The position numbers and the translations under genes are program-made. This document shows positions 8,981-18,162 of a DNA stretch of 64,000 nt, in pieces. The DNA comes from Lignipirellula cremea (GTDB lineage: Bacteria > Planctomycetota > Planctomycetia > Pirellulales > Pirellulaceae), in the NCBI RefSeq assembly GCF_007751035.1, contig NZ_CP036433.1:8227001-8291000 (forward strand). The letters are read 5' to 3'. A model generated the notes under the pieces. The model did not search any database, was not told the DNA's origin, and saw only the letters and a program-made list of their open reading frames with translations. How positions within the stretch are numbered: position 1 is the first letter of the stretch; the number at the start of each line of letters is the position of its first letter.

Positions 8981-9058
8981 GTAGCCGAACTCGCCAGAGT
9001 TTGGACGCAGCTTCCTTGGCCCAGCGTCTTCCGTCCAGATTCTGGCGAATTTGGCTAC
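8981..9058. repeat. ~78-bp imperfect palindromic repeat, copy A
   Basis: The left arm GTAGCCGAACTCGCCAGAGT and right arm ending TTCTGGCGAATTTGGCTAC pair over about 25 bp with a few mismatches. The variable centre contains GCAGCTTCC and CCCAG. Related copies are at 13085, 55304, 57562 and 62968. It lies between bioA (3' end) and the DUF4416 gene. Confidence 0.85.
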
Positions 9059-9068
9059 ATGCTGGTCA

Positions 9069-10439
9069 TTATATCGTCGCGGCGATTCCTTGCTCGACGG
9101 CGTGGCAGATCTGGTCCAGTTCCTCAAGCTGGATCGCCAAGGGCGGCAGAATCACCAGCACATTCCCCAGCGGACGCAGCCAGACGCCCTGGGTCAGGGC
9201 GTAGTCGCACACCCGCATGCCGCGTTTCTCGTCCCAGGGAAACGGCTCCGCCGTCGCCTTGTCCCGCACCAGTTCCACGGCTCCGATCAGGCCGCACTGC
9301 CGCACATCGCCCACATGCGGATGCTCGGCCATGCGGGCCAGGTGTGCCGACAGCCGGGCGATTTTCGGCTGCATCTGCTCCAGTGTACGATCCTGTTCAA
9401 AGATCCGCAGCGACGCCAGGGCGGCCGCGGCGCCCAGCGGATTCCCGCAGTAGGTATGGCCGTGAAAGAACGACTTGGATTCCGCATAAGTCCCCAGGAA
9501 GGCGTTCCACACTTCATCGGTTGTCAGCGTCGCCGCCAGCGGCAGGTAACCGCCCGTCAGGCCTTTGGCCAGACAGAGGAAATCGGGCGAGACCTGCTCC
9601 TGTTCACAGGCGAACATTGTACCCGTCCGGCCGCAACCGACCGCGACTTCGTCGGCGATCAGCAGCACGTCGTACCGCTTCGTCAGTTCGCGTACTCCGC
9701 GGAGGAAGCCTTCGGGATGGCGGACCATGCCGGCCGCCGCCTGCAGCAGCGGCTCGATCACCAGCGCGGCAATTTCGTCGGCGTTGTCGGCCAGCAGCGT
9801 TTCCAGTTGCGCCAGGTAATACTCGCAGGCCTGCTCCCGGCTGACGCCTGGCGGGCGACGGTAGGTGTCAGGGCTTGGCGCCCGGAGCACCTCGAACAAC
9901 AACGGGTGGAACATGGCATGGAAGCGGGCGACCCCGCCCACACTGACGCTGCCCAGCGTATCGCCATGGTAGGCGTTCGCGAAGGCTACATACTTCTGCT
10001 TCCGCGGTCGCGGATCGGACCGCTGCTGCCAGTACTGGAACGCCATTTTGAGCGCGACTTCGACGGCGGTGGAGCCGTCGTCGGAGAAGTACGCCCGGGT
10101 CAAGCCGTCCGGGGCCAGCGTGGTCAGCCGCTGGGCCAGCTGAATCGTGGTCGGGTTCGACTGCCCCAGGGCCGTGACATGGGCCGTTTTCTCCAGCTGG
10201 GTTTTGATCGCTTCGTCGATCTCGGGACGGCAATGTCCGTGCAGGTTGCACCAGAGACTGCTCACGCCATCGAGCAGTCGGCGGCCGTCGATATCGATCA
10301 GCGTGCAGCCTTCGGCCCGCTCGATGATGAACGGTTCGTACTCCGCCATCTGGGTAAACGGATGCCAGACCCGTTCCCGATCCCAGCGGCGAAGTTCTTC
10401 GTGCGAGGGAGCGGCGGAACCCGCCTGCGAAATCGACAC
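9069..10439 (-). CDS. bioA: adenosylmethionine-8-amino-7-oxononanoate aminotransferase
   Basis: A 456-residue PLP enzyme of biotin synthesis that transfers the amino group of SAM to KAPA, giving DAPA. Class-III aminotransferase marks: the N-terminal VWHPFTQM substrate loop typical of BioA, FSDDGSTAVEVALKMA (phosphate binding), HGDTLGSVSVGG, LLIADEVAVGCGRTG (Asp contacting the pyridine nitrogen) and the Schiff-base lysine in CLAKGLTGGYLPLA. I start at GTG 10439, with a GAAAGG element just upstream; the in-frame start at 10511 adds 24 unconserved residues. No other bio gene is nearby, so the pathway is scattered. Confidence 0.95.
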   Translation of the reverse strand: MSISQAGSAAPSHEELRRWDRERVWHPFTQMAEYEPFIIERAEGCTLIDIDGRRLLDGVSSLWCNLHGHCRPEIDEAIKTQLEKTAHVTALGQSNPTTIQLAQRLTTLAPDGLTRAYFSDDGSTAVEVALKMAFQYWQQRSDPRPRKQKYVAFANAYHGDTLGSVSVGGVARFHAMFHPLLFEVLRAPSPDTYRRPPGVSREQACEYYLAQLETLLADNADEIAALVIEPLLQAAAGMVRHPEGFLRGVRELTKRYDVLLIADEVAVGCGRTGTMFACEQEQVSPDFLCLAKGLTGGYLPLAATLTTDEVWNAFLGTYAESKSFFHGHTYCGNPLGAAAALASLRIFEQDRTLEQMQPKIARLSAHLARMAEHPHVGDVRQCGLIGAVELVRDKATAEPFPWDEKRGMRVCDYALTQGVWLRPLGNVLVILPPLAIQLEELDQICHAVEQGIAATI

Positions 10440-10696
10440 CGGAAACCTTTCATTCTTGAAGTAGCGAGCATGCTTGAAGTGAGAAGCAACGAAACGACAC
10501 TCCCACCGCACGGGCGGCGGGAAAGCAGGATGTCAGCCAGCAGGGCAGGGGAGTCGCGACGTCCACTTGCTCCCTCGGAACCCGAAACGACGGAGGGCCG
10601 GAAGTCGAAAGTCAGTCGTCTTTTCACGGAGTGAAAGGCGACTCTCCGGCGTCTGCTCTTCCTCAAAACGCCGAATCCCTGGCTGACCGTCGACGA

Positions 10697-12841
10697 CTAC
10701 TGCGGGTAGAACTTGCTGTCGTCGCGGGCCATGTCGAGCAGCATCTGCGTCGGCTCCACCCGCTTGCCGACTGACTGGATCGACTCCACCCGGCGCAGGA
10801 TTTCCGGGGCGCCGACCGTATCGGCCCAGAACAGCAGCCCGCCTTTGAAGGGCGGAAAGCCGAGACCAAAAATCAGCCCCAGGTCGACATCGCGCGGGTC
10901 GCGCACGATCCCTTCCTGCAGCACGCGGGTGGCCTCCAGCAGCATCGGCATGAACAACCGGTTCTCCAGCTCTTCCTTGGTAAAGCTGCGATCCCCTTCA
11001 ATGTATTTGGCGGCGAACGCGTCGAAGGTCGGATCGGGCTGGGCTTTCTTTTTCCGGTTATCGTACGAGAAAAAGCCCAGGCCGCTCTTCACGCCCAGTC
11101 GGCCCGCTTTGAGCATTGCCGGCAACAGGGGGGACGGTTTGACCCGCTCCGGGAAGGCCTGCCACATGGTCGCCCCGGCGTAAACGGCCGTATCAATGCC
11201 GACCATATCGTACAGCTCGATCGGCCCCATCGGCATGCCAAAGGAACGGGCCGCGCGGTCGATATCTTTGATAGCGGCGCCTTCGGACAGCAAGGCCAGC
11301 GATTCGTTCAGGTAAGGAAACAGCAGCCGGTTCACCAGGAAGCCGGGGCCGTCGTTGACGACGATCGGACTCTTGCCCAAAGCCTTGGCGTAGGCCACAG
11401 CGGCGACGACCGTTTCGTCGTTCGTTTTTTCGCCGCGGATCACCTCGACCAGCTTCATCCGGCGGACCGGATTGAAAAAGTGGATGCCGCAGAACCGCTC
11501 CGGGTGCTGCAGCCCGATCGCCAGTTTGGTGATCGGCAAGGTCGATGTATTGCTGGCCAGGATCGCCGTTTCCGACAGTTGCGGCTCCAGTCGGGCGAAG
11601 ATCTTCTTTTTGACTTCGGCGTTCTCGACGACCGCTTCGATGACCACATCGCAGCCGGCGATTTCGACGTCGGCCTGGCTGATGTTGAGCAGCGGCGTGA
11701 TCTCGATCGCCTTTTCGACATCAGCCGACTTTGTCTTGCGGTTGTAGGAGGCTTCTTCCAGCACGGTCCGGGCGCCTTTGGCCAGGGCGGTTGCTTGCGC
11801 GTCGCTGAGCACCACCGGCACGCCCCGTTTGATGTTGGCGGCGGCGATCCCGGCGCCCATGATGCCGGCGCCAATCACGGCGGCCAAGCGGATCGGCGAG
11901 GCGGCCGGGGCCTTGCCGTCGACGCCCTTGTCCTTCTTGTTCCGGGTCGTCAGGAAGAACACGTTCAGCAGCGCCGCATTGACGGGCGAGCCGAACAGGT
12001 CCGACATGTTCTCTGCTTCCAGCTCGCACGCCGGACCGACCTCCAGCATGGCCGCTTCCAGCATGGTGTTCAGGGCCGCCTCCGGGGCTGGGTACTGGCC
12101 CTTGGTCTCCGCCCGCACCACGGCGGCGGCGGTGGCGCCGAGGAAGCCCAGCTCGGTTTCACTGATATTCAGCGGCTGGCTCCAGCGCTCCCGATCTTTT
12201 TTATAGGCGCCCGTCTGTTGCTCGTCGCGAATCAAACGGATGGCGGCGGCCTGCAGTTCCGCGGCCGGGGCGATGTCGCTGGCCAGTCCCATTTCCAGGG
12301 CGGCGTCAGCTTCGATCGAGTTGCCCGAGGTGATCATCTCCACGGCGTTCGCCAGACCGACGATCCGCGGCGTGCGGGCCGTACCGCCCCAGCCGGGGAA
12401 CAGGCCCAGCTTGACTTCGGGAAAACCGATTTCTGTTTTCGGGTTGTCGGACAGCACCCGGCGATCGCACCAGACCGCCAATTCCGCCCCGCCGCCCACG
12501 CAGACGCCGTCGATGGCGGCGACCGTCACAAAGGGGGCCTGGGACAGCCGGCCGAACAAGGTCTGGCCGCGGCGACACATGGCGACGATCTCGGTTTTGT
12601 CGGCATGCAGCGAGGCGACAAATTCTTCCAGGTTGGCGCCGGCGATAAACGTGCCCGCTTTGCCGGAGGCCAGAATCAGGCCGGCCAGCTCGCTGCGATC
12701 GGCCAGCGTGTCCAGATGGGCGTCCAGTTCGGCCAGCACCGACGACGACAACACATTCACCCCTTTGTCGGGCTGATCGAACGACAGCAGGGCGATATCC
12801 GGTTCAGGAAACGACAGCTGAATCGTCGCGGCTTGGCACAT
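10697..12841 (-). CDS. fadJ: bifunctional enoyl-CoA hydratase / 3-hydroxyacyl-CoA dehydrogenase (FadJ/FadB type)
   Basis: A 714-residue fusion enzyme of fatty-acid beta-oxidation. The N-terminal crotonase part (about 1-190) has the oxyanion segments [10 protein letters not shown] and [16 protein letters not shown] and both catalytic glutamates (about Glu120 and Glu142, matching FadB Glu119/Glu139). The dehydrogenase part has the NAD motif [10 protein letters not shown] at about 324-333, [15 protein letters not shown] and a C-terminal [12 protein letters not shown] domain. The start is ATG 12841 with AAGGA 8 bases upstream; the longer frame to 13174 includes a palindromic repeat. No thiolase gene is adjacent. 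Whether it is FadB- or FadJ-like in specificity is not resolved. Confidence 0.9.
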   Translation of the reverse strand: MCQAATIQLSFPEPDIALLSFDQPDKGVNVLSSSVLAELDAHLDTLADRSELAGLILASGKAGTFIAGANLEEFVASLHADKTEIVAMCRRGQTLFGRLSQAPFVTVAAIDGVCVGGGAELAVWCDRRVLSDNPKTEIGFPEVKLGLFPGWGGTARTPRIVGLANAVEMITSGNSIEADAALEMGLASDIAPAAELQAAAIRLIRDEQQTGAYKKDRERWSQPLNISETELGFLGATAAAVVRAETKGQYPAPEAALNTMLEAAMLEVGPACELEAENMSDLFGSPVNAALLNVFFLTTRNKKDKGVDGKAPAASPIRLAAVIGAGIMGAGIAAANIKRGVPVVLSDAQATALAKGARTVLEEASYNRKTKSADVEKAIEITPLLNISQADVEIAGCDVVIEAVVENAEVKKKIFARLEPQLSETAILASNTSTLPITKLAIGLQHPERFCGIHFFNPVRRMKLVEVIRGEKTNDETVVAAVAYAKALGKSPIVVNDGPGFLVNRLLFPYLNESLALLSEGAAIKDIDRAARSFGMPMGPIELYDMVGIDTAVYAGATMWQAFPERVKPSPLLPAMLKAGRLGVKSGLGFFSYDNRKKKAQPDPTFDAFAAKYIEGDRSFTKEELENRLFMPMLLEATRVLQEGIVRDPRDVDLGLIFGLGFPPFKGGLLFWADTVGAPEILRRVESIQSVGKRVEPTQMLLDMARDDSKFYPQ

Positions 12842-13200
12842 CAAACTATCCTTGGAGAAACAATCCCAGACTGGGAAGAAGACCGTCCTTGCTAATGCTA
12901 CCGTTGCGTTACCCAGCGGAAAACCCCGCCGCCCTGGTCCGCCGGCCCGAACGCTCTGGTCAAGCGACCGGAAATCGAGGTTTTTGAGCCCTCGAAAAAA
13001 AGGGCCGCAAGCATAGAATTCGCCTGGCAGGTGGGGGCGTCTCGACCAGGGGTGGGAAGTTTGCTCTGATGATTTCGGTCGCCCGTAGACGAACTTGCCA
13101 GAGTTTGGCCGCTGCTTCCCTCGCCCAGGATACTCCCACCAAAGTCGGGCGACTTCGGCTACCTGCGGGTTCACCGCCCCGGAACGAACCTGTCCGTGGA
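12842..13200. other. intergenic region with palindromic repeat copy B
   Basis: A 359-bp spacer upstream of the beta-oxidation gene. Besides the repeat at 13085-13162 it has a weak hairpin CGAGG/CCTCG near 12976-12995 next to a run of seven A. No coding frame was seen. Confidence 0.5.
13085..13162. repeat. ~78-bp imperfect palindromic repeat, copy B
   Basis: Left arm GTAGACGAACTTGCCAGAGT, right arm GTCGGGCGACTTCGGCTAC. The centre GCTGCTTCCCTCGCCCAG resembles copy A. The right arm is followed by CTGCGGGT, as in copy E. Confidence 0.85.
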
Positions 13201-14661
13201 TCAGGTGACGGAAGCCGGCGAGGCGAACAGGCCCATCTGGCCGAAGTCCGGTTTGACGGCGGAGGGCAACGGCTGGATGAACGGTTCTTCGCCGTCGATC
13301 GTTTCTTTAATATCGAGGAAGTCGACATAACAAGCCAGAAACGCGTCGACAATTGCCGGATCAAACTGCGTGGTGCGGCCTTCGACGATGATGTCCCGCG
13401 CCTGTTCGGCCGACATGGCGTCTTTGTAGACACGGGCGGACGTCAGCGCGTCGAACACGTCGGCGACGGAGGTCACCCGGGCGGAGAGCGGGATTTCCAG
13501 CTCTTTCAGGCCATAGGGATAGCCTTTGCCGTCCCAGCGTTCGTGATGGTGGCGGGCAATATCGGCCGCCATCGTTAAAAAGCCGCCGCTGCCGTGGTGG
13601 GCGGCCCGTTCCAGGGCCTCGGCGCCAATCAGGGCGTGCCGCTTCATCACTTCAAACTCGGCGGGCGTGAGTCGCTCGGGTTTGAGCAGAATGTGGTCGG
13701 GAATGCCGACCTTGCCAATGTCGTGAAGCGGCGTCGAGCGGTAGAAATCATCAAGCCAGGACTTGTCGATCAGGCCGCGATATTCGCCGTAAATCGCCAG
13801 ATGGTCGGCCAACCGCTGGGCATAAGCCTGCATCCGCCGCAGGTGCTCGCCCGTTTCCGGATCGCGGGACTCAGCCAGCTGGGCCAGGGCGAACATGGTC
13901 ACATCGCGGGTGCCGAGCAGCTCGACCGTTCGTTCCTGCAGGCGCACGGCCAGAAATTCGGCGTGATCCTGCAGTTCGTGGTGGGTCATCGCCAGCTCGT
14001 CGTGGCAGGACTGCACGATTTTCATCACTCGCTGCGTGTCGGTAATGTGCGAGGCTTGCGAGCGGATCAGCTGCCGCGTTTCCCGCGTCAGGCGCCATTT
14101 TTCACTTAGCGAAACCGCCATCAGGCTGATCTCAGCCGCGTCAAAAGGTTTCTTGACCAGCAGCACCCGGTTCACGCCCTGGAATTTCTCCAGGATCTCG
14201 CTGATGGAATAATCCGAATAGGCCGTACACAGCACAATCTGCAGGTCCTCATCGGCCTCTAATAGATGCTGGGCCGTTTCAATGCCGTCCCAGCCAGGCG
14301 GCATACGGACATCGACAAAGGCCAGGGCGTACGGATTCCCTTGGGCGCGGGCTTGCTGCACGGCGAGCAAACCTTCTTTTCCCTGATGGGCCGAATCGAG
14401 AGTAAACTCCGGCAACGGCGGAGCCGACTGGACGGCGCCAAGAACTTCCGCCTTGAATGCATCCAGCGGCCGGCCGCGAAAAATTTCGCCGCAAAGAATG
14501 CGCTGAAAGTCGTCGTGGATCGCATCCTGATCGTCGACGATGAGCGTACGGTATTGATGTCGGTTGGCGACGGTCATTTCCGATCCGATCCCTGCAGGAG
14601 TGTTTTGCGTGGGGCCAAAGAACACTGGCGGCGACAAAACGCGCCAATCGCGTTCCGCCAT
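13201..14661 (-). CDS. response regulator with HD-GYP phosphodiesterase domain
   Basis: A 486-residue protein. The receiver domain (about 38-165) has the acidic pair in LIVDDQ and the phospho-acceptor Asp117 in AFVDVRMPPG. A helical linker leads to an HD-GYP domain with LHDIGKVGIPD, HHERWDGKGYPYG and the VADVFDALTSARVYK helix. HD-GYP proteins hydrolyse cyclic di-GMP. A strong AGGAGG lies 8 bases before ATG 14661, which favours this start over ATG 14577 (458 residues, nearer the receiver domain). No partner kinase is adjacent. Confidence 0.9.
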   Translation of the reverse strand: MAERDWRVLSPPVFFGPTQNTPAGIGSEMTVANRHQYRTLIVDDQDAIHDDFQRILCGEIFRGRPLDAFKAEVLGAVQSAPPLPEFTLDSAHQGKEGLLAVQQARAQGNPYALAFVDVRMPPGWDGIETAQHLLEADEDLQIVLCTAYSDYSISEILEKFQGVNRVLLVKKPFDAAEISLMAVSLSEKWRLTRETRQLIRSQASHITDTQRVMKIVQSCHDELAMTHHELQDHAEFLAVRLQERTVELLGTRDVTMFALAQLAESRDPETGEHLRRMQAYAQRLADHLAIYGEYRGLIDKSWLDDFYRSTPLHDIGKVGIPDHILLKPERLTPAEFEVMKRHALIGAEALERAAHHGSGGFLTMAADIARHHHERWDGKGYPYGLKELEIPLSARVTSVADVFDALTSARVYKDAMSAEQARDIIVEGRTTQFDPAIVDAFLACYVDFLDIKETIDGEEPFIQPLPSAVKPDFGQMGLFASPASVT

Positions 14662-14693
14662 CCTTTCCCCTCCTCCCTCTCCAAATGTAATTT

Positions 14694-14760
14694 AGCTTAC
14701 GGCTAAAAAAGTGCGGCCGCCGGGCGAGCTTACGGCTGAAAAAGTGCCGCCGCCGGACGG
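14694..14760. repeat. 33-bp tandem duplication at a gene's 3' end
   Basis: AGCTTACGGCTRAAAAAGTG and the next GC-rich bases occur twice, at 14694-14726 and 14727-14759, differing at about four positions. The second copy contains the stop codon and last codons of the HYExAFE-type gene; the first lies just beyond its stop. Confidence 0.75.
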
Positions 14761-15242
14761 GCCAGACGCCGAAAAACGGGCGAACTGATCGCGACGGTCG
14801 ACCATTTGGGGGAAATTTGCCGCGACCAGGCCAGGTAGTCCTCTAAACGGACCGCGGTAAAGCCATACGTTTGGTCGCGAAAGCGATACAGGTGCTCCAG
14901 CGGCACCGGCGCAAACTCGCCCACCACGTGGTACGCAAACACAAACGACGCCGTAAAGTCAGGCCCAAACTGGGTTTGCCAGTACGACAGGCTGCGCAGC
15001 TCTTCGTCGGTTGTCCAGTTTTTCCAGTACTGCCGCCGCCGACCTGAAGGGAACCGCCTGCCTTTGACATCGACCAGCCAGGACAGCCGGCCAGTCGTGG
15101 GAGAAACGATAAAATCGAAACTTTTGATCGACCCCTCCTGCAAGAGACTCCTTTTTGCCTCGTCGACGCCGACGTAGGGGATTCGCAAAGAACGCAGGTA
15201 GCTTTCAAACGCCGCTTCATAATGGTTAACGCGCCGGACCAT
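14730..15242 (-). CDS. HYExAFE-type family protein
   Basis: A 170-residue protein beginning MVRRVNHYEAAFESYLRSL; the HYE-x-AFE signature near residue 6 marks a planctomycete family of unknown function. Later features are PYVGVDEAKRSL, SFDFIVS, LVDVKGRRFPSGR and an aromatic FVFAYHV. The D-x-K in VDVKGR together with the upstream E and D residues loosely resembles the PD-(D/E)xK nuclease core, so a nuclease fold is possible; this is inference. ATG 15242 is preceded by a purine-rich GAGAGGCGG. The reading frame upstream of it looks non-coding. Confidence 0.75.
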   Translation of the reverse strand: MVRRVNHYEAAFESYLRSLRIPYVGVDEAKRSLLQEGSIKSFDFIVSPTTGRLSWLVDVKGRRFPSGRRRQYWKNWTTDEELRSLSYWQTQFGPDFTASFVFAYHVVGEFAPVPLEHLYRFRDQTYGFTAVRLEDYLAWSRQISPKWSTVAISSPVFRRLARPAAALFQP

Positions 15243-15553
15243 CGGTTCACCGCCTCTCCCGTGACTGTCTGAACAGGAACCAGGAAAACGTGCCTGGGAA
15301 AGCCGCCCCGCCGCCCGTTGAGCAGGCGGCCCCAAGGAACCAGCCGGCTGAGAGCCCCGGCGGAACATGGCCCGGAGATTCGCTCCCACTCTCCCAGCTT
15401 ATCGGGCCGGGGTGACAACAGTTTGTCAGGGGAAAGGGAAGAACCCCATCGTTTGGGGACGCCCCGGGGAGGTTTCGGGTGGAATCAGGCCAGAAATCCA
15501 TTGCGATTCTTGCCTGGATTCCCTAGGATCGTTGGATGGGAGACTATTGATCT
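15243..15553. other. divergent promoter region
   Basis: A 311-bp spacer between the HYExAFE-type gene (minus) and the vWA gene (plus). It should hold two outward promoters, but no consensus pair could be named and no coding frame is supported. Confidence 0.4.
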
Positions 15554-17746
15554 ATGGACCATCCTGCACCTGTCGACGCGCCGCGCGTCCCGATGTCGCC
15601 GCCAGTTCAACGGCCGGCTCCTGCTGGCGAGGCGTGTCTGCCGCCGCCGCTTCCCACGCGGCAACCCCCGCTGCCCAACCTGGGCGACCGATCGTCCCTG
15701 GCGGCTCCTCCGTTTTCCGCTCCGCCCGTTTCCGCTCCGCCCGTTTCCGCTCCGCCGTTGGCTTCGCCGGCTGTCCCCCAGGTGCAAGTCGATGACGAGG
15801 AAGAACGGCCCCATTCGCTCCGCCGCTGGACCCAGCAGGGCGGATCGTTTTTCGGTTCGCTGGTCGTGCACCTGCTGCTGATTTTAGCGCTCGGACTGAT
15901 TGCCGTCGGCCCCAGTCCAGAGCAGCTGCAGCACGAACTGGATCGGATTGTCATTCACATTCCGCCCAATTCGCTGACCGAAAAAGACCTGCTCGCCCTG
16001 GAAGTGAACCAGTCCATCCGCGCCCAGGCCGATCAGACCGCCGCCGAATTTGCCGAACAAGTCGTCGTGGGCGACAACACCGATGTCGGCTCCGGCATGG
16101 AGAGGCTCGACCTGTCGCTCGACGCCAAAATCTTCAAAAACGACCTGGGCGGCGCTAAAGTCACCATCGATCGCCTCACGCTGGAGATGCCCAGCATGAG
16201 CGTCGTTTCCCTGGGAGTGCCTGACGGCGCCGTGGGCGATCCGCATGCCGTGGTCGGCGACTACGATCAGGCGCTCGACCGCATTACCGAAGAACTGCTG
16301 CTGATGCTGGCCGATCAAAAGGTGCTGGTAGTCTGGTGCTTTGACCAGTCGCAAAGCATGAAAGACGATCAGCAAGCGATCCGCGCCCGCATTGAACGTA
16401 TTTACGAAGAGTTGGGCGTGCGGCGCGAGGCCCGCGACGGCGGACTGACCACCGGCGTGACCAGCTTCGGCGCCGGCTTCTGGCTGCACACCAAAAAACC
16501 GACCTCGGATATCGATCTCATCCGGGCCGCCATCGACGAGGTGCCGAACGACCCTTCCGGCGAGGAAATGCTCTGCCAGGCCGTGGGCCGCGCCATTGAA
16601 ATCCACGCCCCCATCGCCGTGAAAGAAGAACGCCGCATCGCCATGATTGTGGTGACCGACGAGTCCGGCAATCGCCAGAACAACGACCAGTACCTGGAAC
16701 AGGCTGTCGCCTACGCCAAAGCGGCCAACGCCCGGGTCTATGTGCTGGGCCGCGAAGCCGTGTTTGGCTACCCCTACGCCCACCAGCGCTGGCTGCACCC
16801 GCAAACCGGCCGCGAGCACTGGCTGCAGATTGACCGCGGCCCGGAAACGGCCCTCATCGAAACCCTGCAGACCGACGGCTTTGTCAAACGCACCGACGCC
16901 CATCCCAGCGGCTTTGGTCCGTACGAACAATGCCGCCTGGCCCGCGAAACGGGCGGCATCTTCTTCATGCTGCCCGGCCTGGAAGTCGATATCGTCCGCG
17001 GCGAAAATCGCGAGTACGAACTCCAGGCGATGCGCGCCTATCGGCCCGACTTGCGGAGCCGGCCCGAACTGCTGGCCGCCATGACCGACAATCCCCTGCA
17101 GCAGGTGCTGACCAGGATCGTCCAGGATTTGAATCCGTACCGACCCGACGCCGCCGAGGTGATGCAGGTCCGCATGACGTTCTCCGCCCAGTTGGACCGC
17201 CTTTCCAAAGAGTTGCTGGCCGAACAGGCGAACGCGGGACAGTATCTGGGCTATCTGGACGCGGCCGCCAAAACGCTGGAAAAGGCCCGCTACTATCGCG
17301 ACCAGGCCGCCCCGCGGCAGCAGGCCAATTACGACCTGATGTACGCCCAGGTGCTGGCCTATACGGCCCGCCGGTACGAATACATGGCGGCTCTCGATCA
17401 TTTCATTCGCCATCCGCCCACCGACGTGCCGTACGAAAAGCCTGGCTTCCTGCGACTCCGCGGCTGGCAGGTTGACACCGACCCGGAGATTGTCGGCGGC
17501 GAGGTCACGCAGGATTACATTGATCGCTCGACGAAAATGTTCGAACAGATCCGGATCGATCACGCCGGCACCCCCTGGGCCGCCCGGGCCGAATGGGAGC
17601 TACAGCGCGGCTTTGGCGTCAAGTTCACCCCGTCCGGTTACGCCTACTACGGCCCCCCCCGCCAGCGCCCCAACAACGGCGGAGGCGGCGGCAAACCGCG
17701 TCCGGCGATGCAGAGGCCCGCGCCCATCCCGATTCCGAATCTGTAA
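15554..17746 (+). CDS. membrane-anchored vWA-domain protein
   Basis: A 730-residue protein. Residues 1-75 are a proline-rich cytoplasmic segment containing three SAPPV-like units. One membrane span (about 99-120, VVHLLLILALGLIAVG) follows, then a periplasmic part. The von Willebrand A domain starts near residue 250 with VLVVWCFDQSQSM, which keeps the D-x-S-x-S MIDAS triad for metal binding, and continues to IAMIVVTDESGN. A C-terminal Tyr/Gln-rich helical region precedes a G-G-G-G-G and P-rich tail. vWA proteins usually bind other proteins; the partner is unknown. It is convergent with the repeat-protein gene. Confidence 0.8.
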   Translation: MDHPAPVDAPRVPMSPPVQRPAPAGEACLPPPLPTRQPPLPNLGDRSSLAAPPFSAPPVSAPPVSAPPLASPAVPQVQVDDEEERPHSLRRWTQQGGSFFGSLVVHLLLILALGLIAVGPSPEQLQHELDRIVIHIPPNSLTEKDLLALEVNQSIRAQADQTAAEFAEQVVVGDNTDVGSGMERLDLSLDAKIFKNDLGGAKVTIDRLTLEMPSMSVVSLGVPDGAVGDPHAVVGDYDQALDRITEELLLMLADQKVLVVWCFDQSQSMKDDQQAIRARIERIYEELGVRREARDGGLTTGVTSFGAGFWLHTKKPTSDIDLIRAAIDEVPNDPSGEEMLCQAVGRAIEIHAPIAVKEERRIAMIVVTDESGNRQNNDQYLEQAVAYAKAANARVYVLGREAVFGYPYAHQRWLHPQTGREHWLQIDRGPETALIETLQTDGFVKRTDAHPSGFGPYEQCRLARETGGIFFMLPGLEVDIVRGENREYELQAMRAYRPDLRSRPELLAAMTDNPLQQVLTRIVQDLNPYRPDAAEVMQVRMTFSAQLDRLSKELLAEQANAGQYLGYLDAAAKTLEKARYYRDQAAPRQQANYDLMYAQVLAYTARRYEYMAALDHFIRHPPTDVPYEKPGFLRLRGWQVDTDPEIVGGEVTQDYIDRSTKMFEQIRIDHAGTPWAARAEWELQRGFGVKFTPSGYAYYGPPRQRPNNGGGGGKPRPAMQRPAPIPIPNL

Positions 17747-18162
17747 GCAGCGGGAGGGCAGGGGAGTGTGGTATCAAATCGCCAATTCTTCGCTTCGCCG
17801 GGCGGTTCTCGCATCGGACGGCGTTAAATCCGGCTTCTTCGCCAACTGACGCATCAACGGAAACGGTTGCCCTTTAGAGACTTGCGTAAAACCGCACAGC
17901 ATGGACTCCTGCGCAAACCGCTGGCCGGAAGGAGGCTGGCAGACGCCACAGCACTCGCGTCTGCTCTGCATGCCGGCGGGCGTGGGAGGAAGATCAAACC
18001 GCCGCCAGGAATCGGAACGTCGCTCCCATCCTGTACAGAAGGATAGGAGCCTGACCTGACCAAATCCACCGAATTCTCCCGGCCAACCCTTCCTGGCTGA
18101 CCCCATTTTCACCCGGTCAGAGAATTACCGGAGATGGCGGAGAACGGAAGCCTCCAGGGCGT
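17747..18162. other. convergent intergenic region with a hairpin
   Basis: A 416-bp spacer between convergent genes. The arms GCTCCCATCCT and AGGATAGGAGC (18022-18050, 11 bp with one wobble, loop GTACAGA) form a hairpin that could end transcription from either side, though no T-run follows. A minus frame across 17774-18112 has no support beyond being open. Confidence 0.4.

Noticed and set aside
9051-10634. Long plus-strand frame over bioA
   Set aside because: bioA on the minus strand has all catalytic motifs; the plus frame is a shadow and begins inside a palindromic repeat.
15884-17563. 559-codon minus frame antisense to the vWA gene
   Set aside because: Shadow of a gene with a clear MIDAS motif; no signal or domain in the antisense product.
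17774-18112. 112-codon minus frame in the convergent spacer
   Set aside because: Looks possible in composition, but it has no start signal, domain or second copy in the window to support it.
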